64,000 nucleotides of DNA from Bin5 sp963662575 (GTDB taxonomy: Bacteria > Chloroflexota > Anaerolineae > Caldilineales > Caldilineaceae), in NCBI GenBank assembly GCA_963662575.1, contig OY759723.1:3162001-3226000 (forward strand), given 5' to 3'. Position numbers and translations under genes: made by a program. Shown here piece by piece: positions 44,069 to 51,561 of the stretch. Under the pieces are notes generated by a model. That model saw only the letters and a list, made by a program, of their open reading frames with translations. It was not told the DNA's origin and did not search any database. How positions within the stretch are numbered: the first letter of the stretch is position 1; every line of letters starts with the position of its first letter.

Positions 44069-44548
44069 CTAGGGATTCTCCTGTACCAATCTAGCGCCCA
44101 GCTGCACCGCCTCCACGATCTTCTGGTAACCCGTGCAACGGCAGATGTTGCCCGAAAGTATTTCGCGAATCTCATCCTCCGACGGATCGGGATTCTCTTC
44201 CAGGAATGGCACCAGCGTCATCAGGATGCCAGGCGTGCAGAATCCGCACTGGAGCCCATGTTTCTCCCAGAAGCCATGTTGTATCGGATGTAATTCCTCC
44301 TGGCCGCCGTCCAAACCTTCAACTGTGGTAACGTCGCGTCCATTCGCCTGTACTGCGAACATTAAACAGGAGCGCACCGCCGCACTGTCCACGAGCACAG
44401 TACATGCGCCGCAGACGCCGTGTTCGCATCCTACGTGTGTGCCTGACAACCCAATGTCATGACGCAGAAAATCGCTCAGCAACAACCGCGGCTCGACCGA
44501 ACGTTCATACTGGCGGCCATTCACCGAAACGGAGATAGTCTGTTCCAA
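44069..44548 (-). CDS. Molybdenum hydroxylase, 2Fe-2S subunit (CoxS-type)
   Basis: A 159-residue iron-sulfur subunit. The plant-ferredoxin-type cluster is bound by C41, C46, C49 and C61 (GCEHGVCGACTV...RSC), and the second, helical-domain cluster by C101, C104, C136 and C138 (QCGFCTPG, CRCTGY). It passes electrons from the Mo site to FAD. The start appears to be TTG at 44548, since an in-frame TGA lies just upstream. The stop TAG is within the IS982 target duplication and is intact. Confidence 0.92.
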   Translation of the reverse strand: MEQTISVSVNGRQYERSVEPRLLLSDFLRHDIGLSGTHVGCEHGVCGACTVLVDSAAVRSCLMFAVQANGRDVTTVEGLDGGQEELHPIQHGFWEKHGLQCGFCTPGILMTLVPFLEENPDPSEDEIREILSGNICRCTGYQKIVEAVQLGARLVQENP

Positions 44549-44565
44549 GACTCAGTCCTGTTCCT

Positions 44566-45450
44566 CTACTGCCTTTCGTGCCCGGCTGCCCTCGCGCATG
44601 CCTTGGTCAGTACGCGTTCTGCAAGGACTCCCGCCAAATGACGGCGGAACGCCGGCCCGGCATGAATGTCTCCGACAGGGTCAATATCCAATTTTGCGGC
44701 AGCATCGGACGCAGCCCGAATAGCCGCTGCAGTCGGTTTTTCGCCGACCAGCAAGGAGGCAGCATGTTCCGCCTCCACCGGAGCTTCCCCTACCCCAAGA
44801 AATACGAGCGACACGTTCCCTATTGAGCCTCCCTCGGCCAGATCAACAACGGCCGCTGCGCCGCACATCGCGTAATTGCCCTTTTGGCGGGCAACCTCCT
44901 CGAATGCCCAGCCACTGCCAGCCGGCAAACCAGGAAAAGCCACTTCTAGTAGCATCTCCTCTGCCTGCATCGAAGTGGTGAACAGCCCTACATAGTAGTC
45001 TCGCGCCGCAATCCACCGCGCTTCTGTAAAGCTGCGTACATACATGCTCGCATCCAGAGCAATTGCTATGGCTGGCAGTTCTGCCGTAGGGTCGGCGTGT
45101 GCCAGGCTTCCGCCTATAGTTCCTCGATTGCGAATCTGAGCATGCGCGATGTGCGGCATGGTTTCGTGGAGCAATGGTACAATCCGTTTCACCAGAGCGC
45201 TGCGTTCGACTGCACGCTGGCGTGTCATTGCACCACATCGTAGCTCGTCGTTGTCTTCTCGAAGAAAGAACAACTCCTCAATCCCGTTAAGATCTATCAG
45301 CACGGTTGGCTGAGCCAAACGAAAATTCATAGTCGGCACTAAGCTCTGCCCACCGGCCAGGATCTTGCCATCTTCGCCATAGTTCCAGAGCAGGGCCAAC
45401 GCTTCTTCTACTGTACGAGGCGCGTGATAATCAAAAGCAGCGGGTTTCAT
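44566..45450 (-). CDS. Molybdenum hydroxylase, FAD-binding subunit (CoxM-type)
   Basis: A 294-residue medium subunit of the xanthine dehydrogenase family. FAD motifs are AGGQSLVPTMNFRLA (the AGGxS motif) and the RNRGTIGGSLAHADP segment (TIGG). It passes electrons from the 2Fe-2S subunit to the final acceptor. ATG at 45450 is preferred over an upstream TTG. It precedes the 2Fe-2S gene by 17 bp. MITE copy 3 lies immediately upstream (45514-45805), between it and the cyclase gene. Confidence 0.92.
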   Translation of the reverse strand: MKPAAFDYHAPRTVEEALALLWNYGEDGKILAGGQSLVPTMNFRLAQPTVLIDLNGIEELFFLREDNDELRCGAMTRQRAVERSALVKRIVPLLHETMPHIAHAQIRNRGTIGGSLAHADPTAELPAIAIALDASMYVRSFTEARWIAARDYYVGLFTTSMQAEEMLLEVAFPGLPAGSGWAFEEVARQKGNYAMCGAAAVVDLAEGGSIGNVSLVFLGVGEAPVEAEHAASLLVGEKPTAAAIRAASDAAAKLDIDPVGDIHAGPAFRRHLAGVLAERVLTKACARAAGHERQ

Positions 45451-45513
45451 TCTTCCCACTTTCGACAAATGCCGGAAATGCCAGCTGGAAATGGCATGCG
45501 TAGTTCGAGAATC

Positions 45514-45805
45514 GTAACTACTCAGCCAATGTCACCCCTGACTCAGGTGTGGCAGGTGTTTCACTCAATCCTTTATACGTGCTCTTTGTATATGGGCGGT
45601 CGGGCCTACGGCCCTCCCTTGTGCAGGGGCTCCGCCCCCGCAACGCCCCCGCCCAAAACCATCCCTCACCCACCGTTCGGCGTCATTCCAGCTGTGCGGC
45701 TCATCCAAAGTGGCGACCGACAGCAAATACACGATGAGAGAGCCTGAACCGCGGCGGCGATGAAGGGCTGGTCAAGACAGGCTCTGCATACGGTTTAGTA
45801 GTTAC
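45514..45805 (+). mobile_element. MITE copy 3 (292 bp, IS66-like ends)
   Basis: Starts GTAACTACTCAGCC (45514-45527) and ends GGTTTAGTAGTTAC (45792-45805), flanked by perfect 8-bp direct repeats CGAGAATC (45506-45513 and 45806-45813). The core is closely similar to the other two copies and in the same orientation. It lies between the cyclase-family gene and the FAD subunit gene, so it interrupts what would otherwise be a continuous operon. Confidence 0.9.
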
Positions 45806-45821
45806 CGAGAATCACAAAGCT

Positions 45822-46610
45822 CTACTCGTCCAAAAACGCTACTGCGCGACAGAAAGCCGCCTCACCGCCCTTGAACAACCAAGGGAAGACACCAACGGTC
45901 AGCCTCCTGTTCTGCAACTCCGGCGCGCCGATCTGTCCACCCATATTCTCCACATGCATGCAGTCATGTGGGAAAAGCGCGTTGTGAGTAAGCTGGTAGG
46001 CCTCCTCTGGAAACAACTCATCAACAGCATCGGAACCGCCAAACTTATCTTCACACTGCTTGCGAACCCGCTCCCACTGGTCCAGAGCGCCTCTGCCCAG
46101 GAAACGGCCAATCGGCAGGTTCATAGGGTGATCGGTGGAGATCATATCCACGCCCCAGATGTGAATCTCCTTGTCCAGCAGCCATTGGCATATGCTGTGA
46201 TGGGGTCCCGGATGGCGGAGGATATACTTCTCCTCGTCGCCCTCTTCCGCCAGGAAGGAGTAACGATGCCAGCCAGTGTTGATGAAGAGAATGTCCCCTT
46301 TCCGTACCTCTACTCGTTTTTCTATGTCCTCTGGGCCGAAAATGTCCAGCTCATCCAGCATGTCGCTCAAATCGACGATCACGCCTTCACCGTATAGCCA
46401 GTCCAGGGGCACTTGATCAATCGTCTTGCCGTTAGTGACAAAATGGCGCGGCGCATCCAGATGCGTGCCCATGTGATTTGATGTCTGAATATACTGGGCA
46501 TTTACGCCGTGCTCAGACTTGCGCTTGAAGTACTTCACCTCAAATGGTGGATAAAAAGGCCAGAAAGAGCAGTCCGCGTTCAATGGTTGTGAAAGATCGT
46601 AGGGGATCAT
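45822..46610 (-). CDS. Cyclase family protein (kynurenine formamidase / isatin hydrolase-like)
   Basis: A 262-residue metal-dependent hydrolase with the family motif HxGTHxDxPxH: H46, H50, D52 and H56 in NHMGTHLDAPRHF. Members (KynB formamidase, isatin hydrolase, others) open cyclic amides or hydrolyse formamides using Mn or Zn. The DLSQPL opening is also typical. ATG at 46610 has AGGAG upstream; the frame continues 67 codons further up only because it overlaps the end of the DUF1116 gene out of frame. It lies directly after DUF1116 and before the Mo-hydroxylase genes, fitting a ring-opening role. Confidence 0.85.
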   Translation of the reverse strand: MIPYDLSQPLNADCSFWPFYPPFEVKYFKRKSEHGVNAQYIQTSNHMGTHLDAPRHFVTNGKTIDQVPLDWLYGEGVIVDLSDMLDELDIFGPEDIEKRVEVRKGDILFINTGWHRYSFLAEEGDEEKYILRHPGPHHSICQWLLDKEIHIWGVDMISTDHPMNLPIGRFLGRGALDQWERVRKQCEDKFGGSDAVDELFPEEAYQLTHNALFPHDCMHVENMGGQIGAPELQNRRLTVGVFPWLFKGGEAAFCRAVAFLDE

Positions 46611-46665
46611 TAAGGTATTCTCCTGAGAATCATCCTGTGATCGGTAGTATTGTCGACCGTTTCTG

Positions 46666-47913
46666 CTAGAATCCGTACTCCTCCGCGAAGGCGACGAGCG
46701 CCTCCGTGAAGAGTTCAATTGGCGGGCGCACGAGACCGGCGCCGATCTGGCCGACGCCGGCTTCCTTGTGGGCGATACCGGTATTGACTCTGGGAGTGAT
46801 GCCGGTCTCAACGACTGCTCTCAGGTCTATGCCCACAGGAGTGCCGCGAAAGTCGAGCTGTGGAATTGTAAAGGCTGTGTGCTCAGCTGCCGTGATTTCG
46901 TACATCTCCATGGTAGCGTTGAGCGCGTCCTGGGGCGTGCCACTTACGAATGTGACAATAGCGGGCGCCGCCGCCATTGCAAACGCGCCGATTCCCGCCG
47001 TCTCCGTAATCGTGCTGTCGCCGATATCCGGGTTGCCGTCCTCCGCGCTGAAACCAGGAAAGTAGAGGCCGACCGGCTGCGGACAAGGCGAGGTGAACCA
47101 GCGCCCAGCCAGCCCGCTGACGCGTATGCCGAATGCCGTCCCGTTCCGCGCCATCGTCGTGACTATCGTGCTCCCCTCGACCTCGTGACCGGCGTCGGCC
47201 ATGGCTTTGCAGGCGGCCATCACCGGGTTGAGGACACTCAGAGCATTGTCGCCCAACGCCTGCAGCACAGCGGCCGCAGTGGCCGGGTCCGGCGCCGACT
47301 TGGCAATATGTGGGGCCAGCTGCTTCGTGTAGAGTATTGAGCCTGCCTTGTTGCGATTGTGGCCCTCATCACCCATATGCAGCGCTTCGGCCAGCAGAGC
47401 GCGAATGTCCAGACCAGAACAGGATTCAATTGAAGCTGCAAGCACTGGAGCCATCACCTCGTGCATCCAGCGCAGCCGTTCCTGCACCTCTTCGCTGTAT
47501 GCGCCGTAGCGCAGAACCTTGCCTAAGCCTTCATTCAGGTTCGAATAGGCCCGGTTGCCGTGCGTCCGGTTTTCGATCTCATACACCGCCATGGAGGGTG
47601 AGATGACGCCCGCCATTGGGCCGACCGCGCTGTGGTGATGGCAGGGCGAAAGACTGACTTCGCCGCTTACGATCAGCCGCTCGGCCTCTTCTTCATCCGC
47701 TGCTCTCCCCTCAAAGATCAGCGCTCCGATCAAGGCGCCGCGCAGCGGCCCGGAGGCCTGCCCCCAGGCAATCGGAGGGCCGGCGTGAAGCAGCAAGTTT
47801 TCGTGCATGCCTGGAACCAGTTCGAGCGCTTTACCCAGCCTTGTAAGGACTGGCCGGGCCTCAATCATTCGTTCCACGGCAGCGGCGTTGGCTTTATCTA
47901 TATTGATTGCCAT
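46666..47913 (-). CDS. DUF1116 (YlbE/AllG-like) protein
   Basis: A 415-residue protein of the DUF1116 family. Typical segments are SPCHHHSAVGPMAGVISPSM, ENRTHGNRAYSNLNEGLGKVLRYGA, LHMGDEGHNRNKAGS and DFRGTPVGIDLRAVVETGITP. In E. coli the homologous YlbE (AllG), together with FdrA (AllF) and YlbF (AllH), has been assigned as oxamate carbamoyltransferase in anaerobic allantoin breakdown. Here it follows the FdrA gene by 99 bp, with GGAGG before the ATG. A YlbF/DUF2877 gene and a carbamate kinase are not visible in the window. Confidence 0.88.
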   Translation of the reverse strand: MAINIDKANAAAVERMIEARPVLTRLGKALELVPGMHENLLLHAGPPIAWGQASGPLRGALIGALIFEGRAADEEEAERLIVSGEVSLSPCHHHSAVGPMAGVISPSMAVYEIENRTHGNRAYSNLNEGLGKVLRYGAYSEEVQERLRWMHEVMAPVLAASIESCSGLDIRALLAEALHMGDEGHNRNKAGSILYTKQLAPHIAKSAPDPATAAAVLQALGDNALSVLNPVMAACKAMADAGHEVEGSTIVTTMARNGTAFGIRVSGLAGRWFTSPCPQPVGLYFPGFSAEDGNPDIGDSTITETAGIGAFAMAAAPAIVTFVSGTPQDALNATMEMYEITAAEHTAFTIPQLDFRGTPVGIDLRAVVETGITPRVNTGIAHKEAGVGQIGAGLVRPPIELFTEALVAFAEEYGF

Positions 47914-48012
47914 GAAGCCCCTCCGGGCTGCCTTTTTCGATGGGTAGAAGCAATAGTTTTGCCTATGAATGCTGGAGTCATTTCCAGCCGCGTCAGAGCT
48001 GACCTGCTGCCG

Positions 48013-49845
48013 CTATCGGAGTCGTGTCAGCAAACTGGCCAATCTGTCATCCCCTCCTGCTGGAGGGCGCCAATCAACGTGAACAACCTCGGCGCCCTGG
48101 GCGCGCAGGCTGTCGGCGAATGATTCAAGGCCCACGTTGATGGCTGCGAAGCCAGAACTGACCCGGGAATCATCGGCATCCGGTTTGAGGTCTGAGGCCC
48201 GTTCCGGCGGCTTGGATGCCCGACCTTCCACGATTCCAGCGAACGCGTCGCGCACAGCTCGAACTGCTTCATCATGTCTGGTAAAGACGAACGCGCCCGC
48301 TGCCTCCAGCTGTTCGATCTGCCTACCTAGCCCCTGTGGGTCTTCATCGGTGCCAATGACCACTGTCACGACCGGCAAAGGCCGTCCGTCTTCTGCAGCG
48401 AGGGCAATGGCCTTCTTGATTGCGGGGGCCAGTTCACTGGCCGGGTCCGGGTGCGCGCCGTCTCCCAGTACAACATCCAGCAGTAGTAGACCTGTCTCCG
48501 GGTCGTTTGCTTCCTGTAAAAGGCGGCGGACTCGTAACGCATTGTCGAGCATGGGGTGCAGCCGACCGACCGTAAAGTCGTCGCCGCCCAAATCCACGAC
48601 CGTATGGCCCTGGCTGCGGTGGGGATTATCCAAAGGTTGCCCACCCGGCAACGGCCCGTTGGACCGAACAAAAGGCAGCGAATCCTGTAAGAGGTAGAGC
48701 GCTTCGTAAGCCAGCGTCCCACCGGAGTAGAGCGCCCGCAGAAACGATTGCGGGCGTACGGTCGGCACAGTCTGCAAGGGCGCACCGTTTGTTTGCAGGG
48801 TAAATGGTTCGTTACTCTTACTGTGTACTGAGTCTGCGGACTTGCTCAGTCCGACCACCATCTCTGCGGTTTCGTCCAGAGTCCTGGCAAATCGAATGCA
48901 GGCATCCCCCTCTTCCTGCCCTTCTGTTGGCTGCCGTCCGATGAAATTCACAACCACCGGTTTGCTGCAGGCGCCCGCTTCCGCCAACAATCTCTGCGCG
49001 ACCGACGCCGAGGGAGGCTTGGAAACGATGACAATAACCTCGGTCTGCGAATCGTCCTTCAGTACGGCTAGCGCCTGTTGCGCCGACTTTGCCTGCACCT
49101 CTTCCGACAGGTCGCGACCGCCCGTGCCAAAGGCCTGGGAAACGCCGCCTCCCAAACAGTGGATGCCGACCATGATCGCCTGTAGCCCCGTGCCGGACGC
49201 GGCGACGATGCCGGTACTGCCTTGGCGCACCCTGTTTGTGAAACCGAGGCCGATGCCTTCCACGCGGGCTGTACCGCAGTCCGGCCCCATCACCAACAAC
49301 CCTTTATCCACGGCCAGCTCTTTTATAGAAACCTCGTCTTCAAGACTGACATTGTCACTGTAGAGAAAAACGCTTTTGCCCAGGTCCAATGCATCACGGG
49401 CGACCGCGGCTGCATAACGACCAGGAACTGAGACAAGGACCCACTCAGCCTCTGGGATCATGCGCGTCGCGGTTGCAAGGCTCTTCGGTCGATATGCATC
49501 GGTATTCTGCGAACGGCGGGCGGACAAAAGATCGTCCACGCGCGCCAAGGCCGCGCTGCCGGCCTGCGCCGACTCCGACCTGACAATCAGAATGAGGTCT
49601 TCAGGCGCGGCGCGTTCAACTTCGTCTGTTAGGAGAGCATTTTGGGCAAGCAACTCTTTGTTGGCCGGCGTTCCCATGACCACGCCGGCGTCCAGGACGC
49701 TAGGCAACTCAGTCAATGCGCGCTGAAGTTGCATTAGGACGACGGAATCGTAGTAGGAGCCTGCTCGAATTTCGGCCAGAGTTGCTGGGGCGCCGGCCTT
49801 GGCGTCAACGACCAAAGGGTCCTCCACAGTTGCACTCCAATGCAC
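48013..49845 (-). CDS. fdrA: FdrA family protein (succinyl-CoA-synthetase-like; carbamoyltransferase component)
   Basis: A 610-residue protein of the FdrA family, related to the alpha and beta chains of succinyl-CoA synthetase. The CoA-binding-like Rossmann segment appears around VLVSVPGRYAAAVARDAL and LLVMGPDCGTARV. The ligase-like part contains GIVAASGTGLQAIMVGIHCLGGGVSQAFGTGGRDL, and the C-terminal half has DVVLGDGAHPDPASELAPAI. FdrA (AllF) is a component of E. coli oxamate carbamoyltransferase. The most upstream start is GTG at 49845, without a clear ribosome-binding site. It is the first gene of the 20-kb minus-strand catabolic run. Confidence 0.85.
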   Translation of the reverse strand: MHWSATVEDPLVVDAKAGAPATLAEIRAGSYYDSVVLMQLQRALTELPSVLDAGVVMGTPANKELLAQNALLTDEVERAAPEDLILIVRSESAQAGSAALARVDDLLSARRSQNTDAYRPKSLATATRMIPEAEWVLVSVPGRYAAAVARDALDLGKSVFLYSDNVSLEDEVSIKELAVDKGLLVMGPDCGTARVEGIGLGFTNRVRQGSTGIVAASGTGLQAIMVGIHCLGGGVSQAFGTGGRDLSEEVQAKSAQQALAVLKDDSQTEVIVIVSKPPSASVAQRLLAEAGACSKPVVVNFIGRQPTEGQEEGDACIRFARTLDETAEMVVGLSKSADSVHSKSNEPFTLQTNGAPLQTVPTVRPQSFLRALYSGGTLAYEALYLLQDSLPFVRSNGPLPGGQPLDNPHRSQGHTVVDLGGDDFTVGRLHPMLDNALRVRRLLQEANDPETGLLLLDVVLGDGAHPDPASELAPAIKKAIALAAEDGRPLPVVTVVIGTDEDPQGLGRQIEQLEAAGAFVFTRHDEAVRAVRDAFAGIVEGRASKPPERASDLKPDADDSRVSSGFAAINVGLESFADSLRAQGAEVVHVDWRPPAGGDDRLASLLTRLR

Positions 49846-50013
49846 TGGGTCGGCAGATTTAGTGTCTCTTCCTTACAATGGAGGCCTTCTTCTGCTGGAA
49901 TCTGAGGACTACCGGGGCATTCTATCAGTCAAACAGGTCTTGAGCCAAAGCAAGCAGTGGTTTCGGTTCGAGAACAACGCCTGCTGTTATGCTCATGCTG
50001 CCGCGTACAGCTC

Positions 50014-50643
50014 TTAGACGTCGAGCGCGGCAGCAACTTGCGCCTTAGATTTGGTCAGCTTCTCCGAACCGGTCTGCAACGCCTCTCGCAGATCTCGGCT
50101 ATCCTCCAGACTTGGCAATGGCCGCGGCCGCGCCGGCTCCCTGTCACTGGGTTGAAGAGTTAGTTGCCAGTAGCCAACATCGTGCCATGCCCCTTGTTTG
50201 TAGCCCACCTTTTCATACGTCCCAACTGACCTGAAGCCAAGAGATTCGTGAAGGCCGACGCTGGCGCCATTCGGCAAAGTGATTCCGGCATAGGCGCGAT
50301 AAAATCCCTGTAAACGCAGAAGCGAAAATAGTGTTTGGTACAAGCAACGTCCTATGCCCAAACGTCTGGCCTTGGCATCGACATATACCGATACATTCAC
50401 CGCCCACTGGTAAGCGGCTCTCTCATTGTGCGAGCCAGCATAAGCATAGCCCAGCAGTCGCTCCTGCACAGTGCATACGAGCCACGGAAAGCGTGTCAAC
50501 GTTTTGGTCACTCGGGCGGCAATTTCATCGTGGGACGGTGGAACAAGCTCAAACGAAACGGGCGTGTCGCACACGATGGGGGCATATATCGCGTGTATGC
50601 CAGCGGCATCATGGGGAGTTGCAAGTCGAAGATGTGGGCTCAT
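50014..50643 (-). CDS. GNAT family N-acetyltransferase (phosphinothricin acetyltransferase-like)
   Basis: A 209-residue GNAT protein. Features are LRLATPHDAAGIHAIYAPIV at the start, the FPWLVCTVQERLLGYAYAG strand pair, VSVYVDAKARRLGIGRCLYQTL as the acetyl-CoA pyrophosphate loop (R/Q-x-x-G-x-G/A), and ITLPNGASVGLHESLGFRSVGTYEKVGYKQGAWHDVGYWQ. This layout is that of the Pat/Bar and methionine-sulfoximine acetyltransferase group. The C-terminal ~45 residues form a charged tail not seen in that group. The biological substrate is unknown. Confidence 0.85.
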   Translation of the reverse strand: MSPHLRLATPHDAAGIHAIYAPIVCDTPVSFELVPPSHDEIAARVTKTLTRFPWLVCTVQERLLGYAYAGSHNERAAYQWAVNVSVYVDAKARRLGIGRCLYQTLFSLLRLQGFYRAYAGITLPNGASVGLHESLGFRSVGTYEKVGYKQGAWHDVGYWQLTLQPSDREPARPRPLPSLEDSRDLREALQTGSEKLTKSKAQVAAALDV

Positions 50644-50690
50644 GTTGGCGTCTCTCTCTGCCCTGGCGAGCCAGGTCGCCCCCATGCCAC

Positions 50691-50730
50691 AGAAATAGAA
50701 AGCCGCCTCTGCGCGACGAAAGGAGGCGGC
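50691..50730 (-). terminator. Intrinsic terminator downstream of the RRM-protein gene
   Basis: On the minus strand GCCGCCTC (50730-50723), a loop, GAGGCGGC (50709-50702) and the T-rich TTTCTATTTCT (50701-50691). It begins 40 bp past the RRM gene's stop. Good stem and T-rich tail. Confidence 0.78.
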
Positions 50731-50769
50731 CTCTTTGGCGGGGATGGAGTTGCGGCAAAGGGCTATCTT

Positions 50770-51069
50770 CTACCAGCGACTGCTGCCGCGGTCGCGATAG
50801 CCGCCCCCCTGCCCACCACGATCCTCTCGTGGACGCGCCTCATTAACTCTTAGTGAGCGCCCACCCATATCCTGGTCATTCAGAGCCTCGATCGCAGCAT
50901 CGGCCGCGTCGTCTTCCATCTCCACGAAACAGAATCCGCGAAATCTACCACTCTCCCGGTCGGTGATCATCGCCACGCTTACAATCTCACCGTGTGGGGA
51001 AAACAGATCCCGGACTTCATCCTCAGTCGCCGTGTAGGGCAAGTTGCCCACATAAATACGCTTGGTCAT
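50770..51069 (-). CDS. RRM-domain RNA-binding protein
   Basis: A 99-residue single-RRM protein. RNP2 is IYVGNL (residues 5-10) and RNP1 is RGFCFVEM (44-51); the tail (~80-99) is Gly/Arg-rich. Such small RRM proteins in Cyanobacteria and Chloroflexota resemble the Rbp proteins that bind single-stranded RNA and are often cold-induced. ATG is preceded by GGGAG. It is monocistronic, with its own terminator and a ~490-bp upstream gap. Confidence 0.92.
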   Translation of the reverse strand: MTKRIYVGNLPYTATEDEVRDLFSPHGEIVSVAMITDRESGRFRGFCFVEMEDDAADAAIEALNDQDMGGRSLRVNEARPREDRGGQGGGYRDRGSSRW

Positions 51070-51561
51070 TTGATTGGCTCCCCGACCGCTGCTCCACCCT
51101 CCTGCGTACCGCGTAACCGTCCCGGACTTTTTGAAGTCTGGAGATATATGGGGCTATTTGAATTAGTCCACCATTTCGTTCATCTCCACGAAATCAAACC
51201 TTCGTTTTCGATCTACGACAGTGGCGCTTTTCAGTGGTATGTAGTATCCGATGGCCCATAGTATGCCTCTTTTGTACTGATATGTCTACCTCCTGAATCG
51301 CAGGCAAATTCCTCCAAATCGCCACTTCGCCCGCGTTCCGTAGTCCTTGAGTTGCGTTCGTAGTCAATCTGTCGAAATGATGCATACGATTTGCATTTGG
51401 AATTGGCAGATCGGCGATGGTAAAATAGCGCTGCCACCAGATTGAGTTGACAGTTTTCAGCGTCTGAGGACGGGCAATTAGCAGGCTTTTGGCCCGCATC
51501 GGTTTGCAATGCAGGGTTGGACTTCAGCGGAAATGGCGTAACGCCGGAGTTCCGGGTCAAT
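51070..51561. other. Intergenic region upstream of the RRM gene
   Basis: About 490 bp between the trmD stop and the RRM gene start, both on the minus strand. It must hold the RRM promoter and a possible long leader. I see an imperfect 8-bp hairpin (CCGGACTT/AAGTCTGG, ~51122-51141) in the RRM leader, but no gene, tRNA or clear promoter. Confidence 0.35.

Noticed and set aside
39194..45450. CO dehydrogenase (coxMSL)
   Set aside because: Subunit types fit, but the large subunit lacks the AYxCSFR active-site loop of form I CODH, and the neighbours are cyclic-amide hydrolases.
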